From assembly GCA_964414785.1 (NCBI GenBank), contig CAYPXZ010000018.1, positions 1-64,000 of the forward strand: 64,000 nucleotides of DNA, written 5' to 3'. Made by a program: the position numbers and the translations under genes. This document shows positions 26,529-35,854 of the stretch, one piece after another; the stretch's first letter is position 1, and every line of letters begins with the position of its first letter. Under the pieces are notes generated by a model, which had not been told where the DNA came from, did not search any database, and worked only from the letters and a program-made list of their open reading frames with translations. This DNA is from Palsa-1447 sp964414785 (GTDB taxonomy: Bacteria; Verrucomicrobiota; Verrucomicrobiia; Opitutales; Opitutaceae).

Positions 26529-28868
26529 ATGTCCGTACGCAACCAACTCCGGCTCCTGGTGGGAGGGCTGAGCGCCCACCGCGGTGACGCCGCCTCGGCG
26601 CCCGGCTCGGGCTTCAGGGACTTCCTCGAGCAGAGCCGCCTCGTGGCCGGGCTGATCTTCATCGTCACGGTCGCCGCCATCGTGATCGTCAGCTCGGCCG
26701 GGATGCGGGTACTCGACCTGCCGGTCCTCCCCAACCAGATCGCGCCGGTGCGCATCGTCGCGGGGTTCCCCTTCACGTACGTGAGCGCCCAGAGGACCCG
26801 GGCCGAGCGCGAGCAGAGCCTAAGCAGCCTGCCCCCCATCTACCGCGTCGACACGGCGCCCCTCGATCGCTTCGAGACCGCCGCCCGCAGCCTCCTGGGG
26901 AAACTGGCCGCGTTCGAGGCCGCCCACCCCGACCCCTCGGCCCAGCTCTTCGACAGGCGCAAGGCCCTCTCGGCCCTCGCCGACGAGTTCAACTCGCAGG
27001 GGCCCTATGAGACCAACGCCGACGACCTCGCGGCGCTCCTGACCTCGGGGGACGCCGCGGCTCGAGCGGCGCTCTTTGAGAACGGCTTTGCCGCCATGAG
27101 GCAGATCTACGGCGAGGGCGTGCACGACACGGCGAGCCAGGGGGCCGGGCCCAACGCCGTCGTCATGTTCGAGATCGAGCGACCGTCCGGCGGCGTGGCG
27201 ACCAGGCCCGTCCAGTCCATGGAGGATGCGCTGACCTTCCTGAGGGTCAGCCTCGCGTCTGAGGGCGTGCCAAGGCCCGCCGCGCACGCGCTCTTCAGGC
27301 TCTTCCGCAGCGGCGTCCAGCCGAACCTCGTCTTCGACAGGGCCGCGGCGGCGACCCGCGAGGCAGAGGTCCTCGCAAAGCTCAAGCCCGTGAGCGTCAG
27401 CGTCACCCCGGGCAGGACGATCGTCGACGCCGGGGACCGTGTCACCGAGGACCAGTACGAGATGGCGACCGCCTACCGCAGGGCGGCGCTCGAGGGCGGC
27501 GCCGCGGAGCTTGACGACGGCCTCGAGCTCTTCGGCCGCGTCCTGCTCGTCCTGGCGATGGTGCTCGCCTCCATCCTCTATGTGCGCCTCGAGGACCCCG
27601 AGACGCTCGCAAGCAACGTGCGCCTGGGGCTGCTCGCCCTTGTCGTCATCTTCAACCTGGCCCTGGTCCGGGCGGTGTACTCGGTCGGCGGCGCGGAGCT
27701 CTTCGTGCGCGACCCGACCTGGGCCTCGGCGCTGCCCTACGTGGCGCCGACGGCGCTCGCCCCGATCATCGTAGCGATCCTCATCGACGCCGGCTCCGCC
27801 ATCTTCATGGCGCTCCTCATCTCGATCTTCACGGGCGTCATCTACGGGAACCGCCTCGACCTGCTCGTCCTGACCTTCCTCGCCTCGATGGTCGCCATCT
27901 TCGGGTGCCGCGAGGCCCGCCGGCGCGGCCGGGTCGTGCGGGCCGCGGGAATGGGCGGTCTCACGGTCGCCGCGTTCGCGGCCCTGATCGGCGTCGCCCA
28001 GCAGACGCCCTACGAGACCCTGATGTGGCAGATGGCGGCCGGGCTCGTAACGGGCCTGCTGACCGGAGTGGCGGTCGTCGGGCTCCTGCCGGTCCTGGAG
28101 GGCCTCTTCAAGCGGACGACGGACATCACCCTGCTTGAGCTCACGGATTTCAATCACCCGCTGCTGCGCCGGATGCAGCTCGAGGCGCCGGGCACCTACC
28201 ACCACTCGCTCGTCGTCGCCCAGCTCTCCGAGAACGCCAGCAACGCGATCGGGGCCAACCCGCTCCTTGCCCGCGCCTGCGCGCTCTTCCACGACATCGG
28301 CAAGGCGGCCAACCCCGCCTATTTCACGGAGAACCAGCGCAACAGCGGCAACCCCCACAACGAGAAGGACCCCGCCGTGTCGGCGGCCATCATCCGCCAG
28401 CACGTCGCGGACGGCGTCGACCTCGCCCACAGGCACCACCTGCCGCGCGCCGTGATCGACGTGATCCGCCAGCACCACGGGACGACGCTCGTGAAGTTCT
28501 TCTATGAGCGGGCCCTTGCGCTCTCGCAGTCTCCCTTCCCCGGGGTCGAGCCCCCGCCCGTCCCGGACACCCCGTTCCGCTACGAGGGGCCGAAGCCCCA
28601 GTTCAAGGAGAGCGCCGTGGTGTCCCTGGCCGACGGTGTCGAGGCCGTCACCCGCTCGGTCCGCACGATCACCGCCGAGAAGCTGGGGGCGCTCATCGAC
28701 AGGCTGGTGGCCGACCGGGTCGCGGACGGCCAGCTCGACGAGGCCCCCATCACCTTCGAGGACCTGGCGAAGATCAAGAACAGCTTCACGTTCACGCTGC
28801 TCAACATGCTCCACGCCAGGGTCGCCTACTCGACCGCGGGCGACCCGCCGAACGAGGCCAAGGCGTGA
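26529..28868 (+). CDS. 7TM-HD (PgpH-like) cyclic-dinucleotide phosphodiesterase
   Basis: Membrane-bound HD hydrolase of 779 aa. An N-terminal helix (about 40-60) precedes a 7TMR-HDED extracytoplasmic domain (about 75-320), several transmembrane segments (about 340-530), and a cytoplasmic HD domain. That domain includes APGTYHHSLVVAQLSENAS, ARACALFHDIGKAANPAYF with the HD pair, RHHLPRAVIDVIRQHHG and EAVTRSVR. PgpH homologues degrade c-di-AMP. The family match is strong, but the substrate here is inferred. It overlaps ybeY by 4 bp (GTGA), completing the common phoH-pgpH-ybeY order. Confidence 0.9.
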   Translation: MSVRNQLRLLVGGLSAHRGDAASAPGSGFRDFLEQSRLVAGLIFIVTVAAIVIVSSAGMRVLDLPVLPNQIAPVRIVAGFPFTYVSAQRTRAEREQSLSSLPPIYRVDTAPLDRFETAARSLLGKLAAFEAAHPDPSAQLFDRRKALSALADEFNSQGPYETNADDLAALLTSGDAAARAALFENGFAAMRQIYGEGVHDTASQGAGPNAVVMFEIERPSGGVATRPVQSMEDALTFLRVSLASEGVPRPAAHALFRLFRSGVQPNLVFDRAAAATREAEVLAKLKPVSVSVTPGRTIVDAGDRVTEDQYEMATAYRRAALEGGAAELDDGLELFGRVLLVLAMVLASILYVRLEDPETLASNVRLGLLALVVIFNLALVRAVYSVGGAELFVRDPTWASALPYVAPTALAPIIVAILIDAGSAIFMALLISIFTGVIYGNRLDLLVLTFLASMVAIFGCREARRRGRVVRAAGMGGLTVAAFAALIGVAQQTPYETLMWQMAAGLVTGLLTGVAVVGLLPVLEGLFKRTTDITLLELTDFNHPLLRRMQLEAPGTYHHSLVVAQLSENASNAIGANPLLARACALFHDIGKAANPAYFTENQRNSGNPHNEKDPAVSAAIIRQHVADGVDLAHRHHLPRAVIDVIRQHHGTTLVKFFYERALALSQSPFPGVEPPPVPDTPFRYEGPKPQFKESAVVSLADGVEAVTRSVRTITAEKLGALIDRLVADRVADGQLDEAPITFEDLAKIKNSFTFTLLNMLHARVAYSTAGDPPNEAKA

Positions 28869-29341
28869 AGGGCCCGGGGCGGCTCATCGAGGTCGCGGTC
28901 CGCCATCCCCGGCTCAGGGTGGACAGGAGGGCGCTCGCCAGGGCGATCGGGCTCCTGGATGCGCAAGCCGCCCGGTTCAGGGGCGGTTGCCCGAAGGGGG
29001 AGCTCTCGGTCGCGTTCCTCACGGACCGTTCGCTGGCGCTCCTGCACGGGCGCTACCTGGACGACGCCTCGAGGACCGATGTGATCACGTTCGGCGGCGA
29101 AGGCCCTCACGGGACGGCCGGGGAGATCTGCGTCTCGGCCGACGCCGCGAGGCGCTGCGTCGGCAGGGGCTCCCGCGCCCTCTCGCGGGAGCTGACGCTC
29201 TATGTGGTCCACGGCTGGCTCCACCTGGCCGGCTACGACGACCTAAGGCCCAAGGCGAAGCGCGCCATGCGCAGGGCCGAGGCCCGCGCGATGCTCCTCT
29301 TGGAGCGCCAGTCGGCCGTCCCCGCGTTCAAGCTGGCCTAG
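28865..29341 (+). CDS. ybeY: Endoribonuclease YbeY
   Basis: Single-strand endoribonuclease acting in rRNA maturation and ribosome quality control. It has 158 aa from GTG 28865, overlapping the previous stop. Family segments are SRTDVITFGGEG, GEICVSADAA and the metal site VVHGWLHLAGYDD. The usual H-x3-H-x5-H zinc motif reads His116-x3-His120-x5-Asp126, so the third ligand is Asp. Position after phoH and the 7TM-HD gene supports the call. Confidence 0.9.
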   Translation: MKGPGRLIEVAVRHPRLRVDRRALARAIGLLDAQAARFRGGCPKGELSVAFLTDRSLALLHGRYLDDASRTDVITFGGEGPHGTAGEICVSADAARRCVGRGSRALSRELTLYVVHGWLHLAGYDDLRPKAKRAMRRAEARAMLLLERQSAVPAFKLA

Positions 29342-29376
29342 GCGCCCGGCGGGCGCTACGACCAATCATCCCAGCA

Positions 29377-30057
29377 ATGGCCGACACCGATCCGACAGTC
29401 TCCCGCTACGTGGCGATCCGAAACGCCTTCTTCTCGGGGGTGATCCTCGTCGCGCCCCTGTGCCTCACGGTCTGGGTCTTCAGCAAGATCATCGACTTTG
29501 TGGGGGGCAACTTCAAGTGGCTCTTCAACCTGTTCGTCCCGGTGGGTCTGCGCGACAGGCCGGGCCTGGACACCGTCTGGTCGATCATTGCGACGCTGAT
29601 CGTCATGGTCCTCGTCACGCTCCTCGGGTACGTGTCGCGCTACGTCTTCGGCAAGTTCTTCTTCAGCATAGGGGACCGCTTCATCCAGAGCATACCCGGC
29701 GTCAACGCCGTCTACAACACGGTGCGCCAGATCGTGAACACGTTCAGCTCCAAGAGCCGGCACATGTTCAACAAGGTCGTGCTTGTGGAATTTCCCCGCA
29801 AGGGCTGCTGGACGATCGGATTCCTGACCAACACGGCCCAGGGCGAGGCCCAGGTGAGGGCCGGGAGCGACATGTGGACCATTTTCGTCCCGACGACGCC
29901 CAACCCGACGAGCGGCTTCCTGCTCATGCTGCCCAAGACCGAGGTCGTCGAGCTCGACATGGCCGTCGGCGAGGGGATGAAGATGATCATCTCCGGCGGG
30001 GCCGTGACCCCGACGTGGCCGGAGGTCGCAACCGCAAGGCTCCGCGAGGCGAAGTAG
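29377..30057 (+). CDS. DUF502-family membrane protein
   Basis: Inner-membrane protein of 226 aa from ATG 29377. Two strong transmembrane segments (about 17-38, AFFSGVILVAPLCLTVWVFS, and about 68-92, IIATLIVMVLVTLLGYVSRYV) are followed by the conserved SIPGVNAVYNTVRQIVNTF and a soluble domain with WTIFVPTTPNPTSGFLLMLPK. These are the DUF502 hallmarks; the function of the family is not known. It lies 35 bp after ybeY and 18 bp before the RecO-like gene. Confidence 0.88.
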   Translation: MADTDPTVSRYVAIRNAFFSGVILVAPLCLTVWVFSKIIDFVGGNFKWLFNLFVPVGLRDRPGLDTVWSIIATLIVMVLVTLLGYVSRYVFGKFFFSIGDRFIQSIPGVNAVYNTVRQIVNTFSSKSRHMFNKVVLVEFPRKGCWTIGFLTNTAQGEAQVRAGSDMWTIFVPTTPNPTSGFLLMLPKTEVVELDMAVGEGMKMIISGGAVTPTWPEVATARLREAK

Positions 30058-30075
30058 CCCGCGCCGCGTTTCCCG

Positions 30076-30693
30076 GTGCCCGGCCAGACGCTCACGACCG
30101 AGGCGTTCGTCATCGAGAAGCGCCCCCCGGCGGACGCCTTCCAGACCTTCGGCCTCTTCTCGCCCGAGCACGGCAACCTGCTCGCGCTCCAGCGGGTCCC
30201 GAGGAAGGCCTCCTCGTCGCACTCCTCGCCGGACCTCTTCGACGAGGTGTCGGTCATGCTCGAGACTTCGAACCAGGGGCGCACCTGGTTCATGAAGGAG
30301 GTCCGCATCGACAAGAGGCGCACCGCGATAGGCAGGAGCTACGACGCCCTGCGTTTCGCATCGGCCCTGGTGAGCGTCATCAGCCGCAACCATGTCCATG
30401 AGGAGAGCCGCGAGAACGTGGCCCTGCTCCTGCGCACCTCCCTGGACGCCTTCGGGACCGCGGCGAGGCCGGACATCGTGTACCTGAAGAGCCTCTACCT
30501 CTTCGCCCGCGACGAGGGCTACCCCGTCAAGCAGGAGTGGGCGCCCTCGCTGCGCGGCGGGGATGCCTCGGTCGCCACCGAGATCCTGAACCGGCCCCTC
30601 GCGGCGCAGGACGCCGCCGCGCACGACGTGGCCCGGATCCGGCAAAGCCTCGAGGGCTACCTGGGCGAGAGGACCGAGATCGTGATCCCGTGA
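30076..30693 (+). CDS. RecO-like protein (N-terminal OB-fold)
   Basis: A 205-aa protein from GTG 30076. The N-terminus resembles DNA repair protein RecO: TTEAFVIEKRPPADAFQTFG, then LFSPEHGNLLALQRVPRKAS and LFDEVSVMLETSNQG, the OB-fold pattern that binds ssDNA. The C-terminal part (about 100-205) is shorter than in E. coli RecO and has no zinc cysteines. The position upstream of, and 4-bp overlap (GTGA) with, a helicase-nuclease supports a recombination role. The identity remains tentative. Confidence 0.55.
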   Translation: MPGQTLTTEAFVIEKRPPADAFQTFGLFSPEHGNLLALQRVPRKASSSHSSPDLFDEVSVMLETSNQGRTWFMKEVRIDKRRTAIGRSYDALRFASALVSVISRNHVHEESRENVALLLRTSLDAFGTAARPDIVYLKSLYLFARDEGYPVKQEWAPSLRGGDASVATEILNRPLAAQDAAAHDVARIRQSLEGYLGERTEIVIP

Positions 30694-33014
30694 GATTCGA
30701 CCTGGACAAGCGCCGGATCGAGCTGAGCGTCGGCGACCTGTCGGACTTCTCGATAGGGCCGCAGGGCTCCGCGGGAACCGGGGGAGGCCTCTGGCGCGCG
30801 CAGCTCGGCTCTCTCTGGCACAAGGAGCTCAGGGAGCAGGTCGCGGCCGACGGGGCCGACGCGGACTTCGAGGTGGCGATCAGCGGCGAATTCGCCCGCC
30901 GGGGCTGGGTCATCGCGCTTTCCGGCCGGATTGACCAGGTCGTGCGAACGGGCGGCCGGACGTTCCTCAGGGAGATCAAGACCGTGATGCGCGCCCTTCC
31001 CGCGAACGAGGCCGAGCTCCGGGCCGACTATCCGGGGTACTTCGCCCAGATCGCCGCCTACGCGGCCCTGCGCGGGGCGCGCGAGCGGTGCGAGCTGGTC
31101 TTCGTGGAGGCCGACACGGGACTCGCGCAGGTCGTGGAGATCCTGCCGGACGACGGCCGCATCCTGGAGGAGCGCCTGGGCCGGATAACGGAGTTCCTGG
31201 ACCTTCGCCTGAGGGCGCGCCAGAGGCTGAGCGAGCTCAGCTTTCGGCCGGCATTCGCCGTGCCGCGCGACGGCCAGACCGAGGCGCTCGCGCAACTGCA
31301 GGACGCCATCCGCAAGGGGCAGTCGGCCGTCCTGCTCGAGGCGCCGACCGGGTTCGGGAAGACGGGCGTCCTCCTCGAATGCGCCTTGGGCGAGCTGAGG
31401 GCGGGCTCTTTCGAGCGGGTCCTCTACCTGACCGGCAAGTCCACCGGGCAGCTCCAGGTGGCCGAGACCCTAAGGGCCATGTCGTGCGCAGGCCCCGACC
31501 TTGCCGCGGGGACGCAGGTCGCCGTGTGGCACGTCAGGAACAAGTCCGAGCACTGCGTCAACTCCGTCTTCCAATGCGTCCGCGAGGCCTGCGCCTACCT
31601 GGACGGCGCCGAGAAGCGATGGCCAACGAGCGGGCTGTCGCGTTTCTACCTGATCGAGGGCCAGCAGCACGACCTTGCGTCCCTTCGAAGCGCGGGCATC
31701 GGGGCCAGGATCTGCCCCTATGAGATAACCCGGGCCGCGCTCGCGTTCAACGATACCTGGATAGGCGACTACAACTATGTGTTCTCGCCCGACACCCGCG
31801 GCCTCTTCTACGAGCGGCCGGGCTTCGACCCCGCGAGGACGCTGCTCCTGGTGGACGAGGCCCACAACCTTCCGTCGAGGGCCGCCGACGCGCACTCCCA
31901 CTCGTTTGCGGCCCAGGACGCGAGGGCCGTGTGCGAGTCGCTGCGCCAGGAGAGCGCCCACGCAAAGTGGGTCTCCCAGTGGGACGACTGGGCCCGGTTC
32001 CTCGAGGCCAGGCGGCGGTCGTCCGTCCTTTCCGAGGGCGAGCGTGCCGACGCCCGCGACCACGTGGAGCGCCTCTCCGAGGGGGTCTCCACCTTCCAGG
32101 TGGACTATGCGGCCCTGGGCCCCCAGGTCTCCGCGCTCATATGGAGGATACCCTCCGCCGCCGCGCAGCTTGATTCCCTAGAGCTGCCGAGGCTCTGGTG
32201 GAGCCCCCACGATGGGATGCTCTCCATCACGTGCCTGGACGCCGCGGACGCCATCGGGGCCTCGCTGCGGGAGTTCGGGGGCGTCGTCCTCGCCACGGCT
32301 ACCCCGGGGCCCGCCGAGCGCTTCGCGCAGGCCTGCGGCATCGGGCCCCTCAATGTGATCCGGGCCCCTACCCCCTGGCGCGACAATGCCTACGACGTCG
32401 CGGTGGACCTGAGGGTCGACACGACATTCCAGCACCGCCAGAGGTACGTCTCGACGACCGCGCAGACGATCGAGGCCGTGCACCGCAGCGCGGGCCCCGG
32501 GGCGCCGATCGCGGTATTCTTCCCAAGCTACGCCTACGCGGAGGCGGTGTACGCCGAGGTGCCCGACGCGGCCCTCCAGCCGAGGAGGAGCGAGCTCTCC
32601 TCGCAGTCCGCGTGGATCAACGACTCGATGGACCGGGGCCAGGCGCTGTTCCTCGTCCTCGGGTCGAGCTTCGCCGAGGGGATAGACCTGCTGGGCGGCA
32701 GGGTCGCCCATGCGATCGTCGTCGGCCCCGCCCTTCCCGAGGTCAACCCCGTCCAGAGGGCAAAACTCGAGGCCTACGCGCCCCTGGGGAGGGACGCCGG
32801 GTTCGACCGGGTCTACAGGATACCCGGGATGCAGAAGGTGAACCAGGCCTTGGGCCGGCTGGTGCGGGCGCCCGGCCAGCGGGCGCGCGTCCTCTTGCAC
32901 TGCAGGCGGTTCGCGGAGCCGGGCTACGAGCGCCTCCTCGCCCGGGAATACCAGGGCGGCAGGCGGATCCTCGAGGATGACGACCTCTCCGCCTGGCTCG
33001 GTTCTGCCGGATAA
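30690..33014 (+). CDS. Fused Cas4/RecB-type nuclease and Fe-S XPD/DinG-like helicase
   Basis: A 774-aa protein from GTG 30690, overlapping the recO-like stop. Residues 1-185 form a PD-(D/E)xK nuclease of RecB/Cas4 type: His44, Asp82 in SGRIDQ, Glu95-x-Lys97 in LREIKT, and Gln120xxxTyr124 in FAQIAAY. The helicase follows with Walker A EAPTGFGKT (217-225), Fe-S cysteines Cys289, Cys296, Cys301 and Cys342, DEAH at 389-392 (LLLVDEAHNLP), and motif VI QALGRLVRAPGQRARV. This matches the XPD/DinG superfamily 2 helicases that need an Fe-S cluster. It probably unwinds and cleaves DNA. The longer in-frame reading upstream is a shadow of the recO-like gene. Confidence 0.88.
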   Translation: MRFDLDKRRIELSVGDLSDFSIGPQGSAGTGGGLWRAQLGSLWHKELREQVAADGADADFEVAISGEFARRGWVIALSGRIDQVVRTGGRTFLREIKTVMRALPANEAELRADYPGYFAQIAAYAALRGARERCELVFVEADTGLAQVVEILPDDGRILEERLGRITEFLDLRLRARQRLSELSFRPAFAVPRDGQTEALAQLQDAIRKGQSAVLLEAPTGFGKTGVLLECALGELRAGSFERVLYLTGKSTGQLQVAETLRAMSCAGPDLAAGTQVAVWHVRNKSEHCVNSVFQCVREACAYLDGAEKRWPTSGLSRFYLIEGQQHDLASLRSAGIGARICPYEITRAALAFNDTWIGDYNYVFSPDTRGLFYERPGFDPARTLLLVDEAHNLPSRAADAHSHSFAAQDARAVCESLRQESAHAKWVSQWDDWARFLEARRRSSVLSEGERADARDHVERLSEGVSTFQVDYAALGPQVSALIWRIPSAAAQLDSLELPRLWWSPHDGMLSITCLDAADAIGASLREFGGVVLATATPGPAERFAQACGIGPLNVIRAPTPWRDNAYDVAVDLRVDTTFQHRQRYVSTTAQTIEAVHRSAGPGAPIAVFFPSYAYAEAVYAEVPDAALQPRRSELSSQSAWINDSMDRGQALFLVLGSSFAEGIDLLGGRVAHAIVVGPALPEVNPVQRAKLEAYAPLGRDAGFDRVYRIPGMQKVNQALGRLVRAPGQRARVLLHCRRFAEPGYERLLAREYQGGRRILEDDDLSAWLGSAG

Positions 33015-33062
33015 TCCAATTTCGCTTTACCGGAGCGCGCGCGGCCTGCACTACTAGGCGAG

Positions 33063-33614
33063 GTGGATTCGCCCAAGACCATCGGCTCCCGGGAGGTTCA
33101 CGCCGCTATCGAACGGCTCGCAGCCGCCATTCAGGCCCGCCACCGGCACACCAAGAACCTGCTTGTCCTGGGGATTGCGAACGGGGGCATCGCCCTCGCC
33201 CACCGGCTGAGCACGCGCCTCGGCATCAACCGGGTTGGCGACCTAGACATCTCATTCCACCGGGACGACATCGGCCACCATCCGATCCCCAAGGAGTTCA
33301 CGCCGACGCTGCTTCCCGGGGACGTCAACGGCGCGACGGTCCTCCTGGTCGACGACGTGCTCTTCACCGGCAGGACGGTGAAGGCGGCCCTGGACGAGCT
33401 CTTTGACCACGGCCGGCCCGCTAAGGTGGAGCTTGCCGTGCTGGTCGACCGCGGCTGCCGCCGGCTGCCCATCGTCGCGGACTTCTCCGGCACAACCGTC
33501 GTCGCAAACGAGGGCGAGGACGTCGTCGTCTCCTTAAGCGACAATCCCTCTCATGACCGGATCGAGATCCGGCCCCGCCCCGCGCGGGTCCGCCTGGCCG
33601 ACACCATCAAATGA
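33063..33614 (+). CDS. pyrR: PyrR bifunctional regulator / uracil phosphoribosyltransferase-like
   Basis: Regulator and PRTase-fold protein of pyrimidine genes, 183 aa from GTG 33063. The PRPP motif VLLVDDVLFTGRTVKAAL is intact, along with NLLVLGIANGGIALAHRL, LDISFHRDDIG and ELAVLVDRGCRRLPI. In Firmicutes PyrR binds an RNA attenuator; I saw no conserved PyrR-binding loop in the 48-bp upstream gap, so the mechanism here is open. It overlaps pyrB by 4 bp (ATGA), starting the pyrR-pyrB-pyrC group. Confidence 0.93.
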   Translation: MDSPKTIGSREVHAAIERLAAAIQARHRHTKNLLVLGIANGGIALAHRLSTRLGINRVGDLDISFHRDDIGHHPIPKEFTPTLLPGDVNGATVLLVDDVLFTGRTVKAALDELFDHGRPAKVELAVLVDRGCRRLPIVADFSGTTVVANEGEDVVVSLSDNPSHDRIEIRPRPARVRLADTIK

Positions 33615-34561
33615 CCTGGAACCGCCGACACCTGATCACGATCGAGGAACTGAGCCTGCTTGAGATCGAGCAGGTCCACGCCACGGCCTCGGCCTTCAAG
33701 AAGATCCTCCAGCGCAACGTCAAGAAGGTGCCCGCGCTGCGCGGCAAGACGATCGTCAATCTCTTCCTGGAGCCGAGCACCCGGACGCGCATGGCTTTCG
33801 ACATGGCGGCCAAGCGGCTGAGCGCCGACGTCATCGCCTTCGACGCCGCGAGCTCGTCGACCCAGAAGGGCGAGACCCTGCGCGACACGGCGGAGAACAT
33901 CCAGGCGCTCAACGCCGACATGATCGTCATCCGCCACGCCGCCGCGGGCTCCCCGCTCTACCTCAGCAAGATCCTGGACATCCCGGTCATCAACGCCGGC
34001 GACGGCGCGCACGAGCACCCCACCCAGGGGCTCCTCGACACCTTCACCATGAAGGAGCACCTCGGCCCCCTGAAGGGACGCAAGGTGGCGATCCTGGGCG
34101 ACATCCTCTTTAGCCGCGTCGCGCGCTCGAACATCTACGCCCTCACCAAGATGGGGGCGGAGGTCACGCTCGTCGGCCCGTCCACGCTCGTGCCGCACGG
34201 GTTCACCGCTCTCGGCGCCCAGGTCTCCCACGACCTCAAGTCCGCCCTCGCCGACGCCGACGTCGTGATGCTGCTGCGAATCCAGCACGAGCGCCAGGGC
34301 CACAGGCACTTCCCGTCCCTCGGCGAGTACACGAGCATGTTCGGGCTCAACAAGACGAGGGCCTCGTGGCTGAGCCCGCAGGCCATCATCATGCATCCGG
34401 GGCCGATAAACCGCGGGGTCGAGATCGACAGCGAGCTGGCCGACGGCGACCGGAGCGTGATCCTCGAGCAGGTCACCAACGGCATAGCCATACGCATGGC
34501 CGTCCTCTATCTCTGCGCGGGCCACCAGCCCGAGCAGGTCATTTCGTCCACGGAACCCTAA
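33611..34561 (+). CDS. pyrB: Aspartate carbamoyltransferase catalytic subunit
   Basis: Makes N-carbamoyl-aspartate in pyrimidine synthesis. It has 316 aa with the carbamoyl-phosphate site FLEPSTRTRMAFDMAAKR, NAGDGAHEHPTQGLLDTFT, VAILGDILFSRVARSNI and the substrate loop IIMHPGPINRGVEIDSELAD, all as in the catalytic subunit. No pyrI regulatory subunit follows. A coupled start with pyrR and a 6-bp gap to pyrC indicate one transcript. Confidence 0.97.
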   Translation: MTWNRRHLITIEELSLLEIEQVHATASAFKKILQRNVKKVPALRGKTIVNLFLEPSTRTRMAFDMAAKRLSADVIAFDAASSSTQKGETLRDTAENIQALNADMIVIRHAAAGSPLYLSKILDIPVINAGDGAHEHPTQGLLDTFTMKEHLGPLKGRKVAILGDILFSRVARSNIYALTKMGAEVTLVGPSTLVPHGFTALGAQVSHDLKSALADADVVMLLRIQHERQGHRHFPSLGEYTSMFGLNKTRASWLSPQAIIMHPGPINRGVEIDSELADGDRSVILEQVTNGIAIRMAVLYLCAGHQPEQVISSTEP

Positions 34562-34567
34562 GAGCCC

Positions 34568-35854
34568 ATGCCCGCACTCTGGATAAAGAACGCCCGCGTC
34601 GTGGACCCCGCCGCCAAGCGCGACGCGGTCGGCGACCTATTCGTCCTCGACGGGAAGCTCGTCGCAAAGCTCTCGCCCGCCGACCGCAGGCGCGCGAAGA
34701 AGGTGGACGCCAGGGGCCTTGTCGCCGCGCCGGGACTGGTCGACATCCACGTTCACTTCCGCGAGCCGGGCCAGACCCACAAGGAGACGATTGCGACGGG
34801 TTCGCGCGCCGCCGCCGCCGGCGGGTTCACGACGGTCGTGTGCATGCCGAACACCACCCCGACGGCGGACAACGCCGGCACGATCCAATTCATCCTGGAC
34901 GCCGTCCGCCGCGACTCGCTCGTCAAGGTGCTGCCGACCGGCTGCATCACGATCGGGATGAAGGGCGACACGCTGGCACCCATCGGCTCGCTCAAGCGCG
35001 CCGGGGTCGTGGCGATCACGGACGACGGCGACTGCGTGCAGTCGAACGAGCTCATGCGCAGGGCGATCGAGTACGCAAAGATGTTCGGACTTACCGTCAT
35101 GGACCACTGCCAGGACCAGTCCATGACCGAGGGGGCGGTCATGAACGAGGGCAACGTCTCGATACGGCTTGGGCTTCGGGGTTGGCCGAACGCGGCCGAG
35201 GACGTGATCGTCTCGAGGAACGTCATCCTATCGGCGTACACGGGCGCCCACATCCACATGCAGCACATCTCCTCGGCGCTCTCCGTGGAGATAGTCCGCA
35301 GGGCCAAGGCCGACGGCGTGCCCGTCACCGCCGAGGCGACGCCCCACCACATCGCCTTCACCGACGAGGCCCTCGCGACCTACGACACCAACTTCAAGAT
35401 GAACCCCCCTCTGCGCACCGAGGTGGACCGCAGGGCGGTCATCGCCGGGCTAAAGGACGGCACGCTCGACTGCATCGCCACGGACCACGCGCCGCACACG
35501 GACTACGAGAAGGACAAGGAATTCGACTATGCCCCGAACGGGATCCTCGGCCTGGAGACCGCGCTCGCCGTCGTGCTCGATGTTCTCGTTCGCCAGAATA
35601 GGTTCAAGCTCACCCATGCCCTCGACCTGATGACGCGCCGGCCGGCCGGCGTCCTGGGGCTTCCCGCGGGCACGCTCGCGGCCGGCGCCGCCGCCGACAT
35701 CTGCCTTTTTGATCCCGACGAGGAGTGGACGTACGACGCCAAGGCGGGCTACAGCAAGTCGAGCAATTCCCCATGGCACGGCCGCACGCTCCGGGGCCGC
35801 GTCAAGACGACGATCGTCGACGGCCGGGTCGTCTTCCCGATCGCGGCGTCGTGA
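34568..35854 (+). CDS. pyrC: Dihydroorotase (PyrC-type)
   Basis: Zinc amidohydrolase that cyclises carbamoyl-aspartate to dihydroorotate. It has 428 aa. Metal ligands include His61 and His63 in GLVDIHVHFREPGQT. Other segments are GFTTVVCMPNTTPTADN, IHMQHISSALSVEIVR, TAEATPHHIAFTDEA and DCIATDHAPHTDYEKD with the catalytic Asp region. A conserved Ala/Gly-rich TLAAGAAADICLFDPDEEW precedes the C-terminus. Its stop overlaps the next gene's GTG start. Confidence 0.97.
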   Translation: MPALWIKNARVVDPAAKRDAVGDLFVLDGKLVAKLSPADRRRAKKVDARGLVAAPGLVDIHVHFREPGQTHKETIATGSRAAAAGGFTTVVCMPNTTPTADNAGTIQFILDAVRRDSLVKVLPTGCITIGMKGDTLAPIGSLKRAGVVAITDDGDCVQSNELMRRAIEYAKMFGLTVMDHCQDQSMTEGAVMNEGNVSIRLGLRGWPNAAEDVIVSRNVILSAYTGAHIHMQHISSALSVEIVRRAKADGVPVTAEATPHHIAFTDEALATYDTNFKMNPPLRTEVDRRAVIAGLKDGTLDCIATDHAPHTDYEKDKEFDYAPNGILGLETALAVVLDVLVRQNRFKLTHALDLMTRRPAGVLGLPAGTLAAGAAADICLFDPDEEWTYDAKAGYSKSSNSPWHGRTLRGRVKTTIVDGRVVFPIAAS

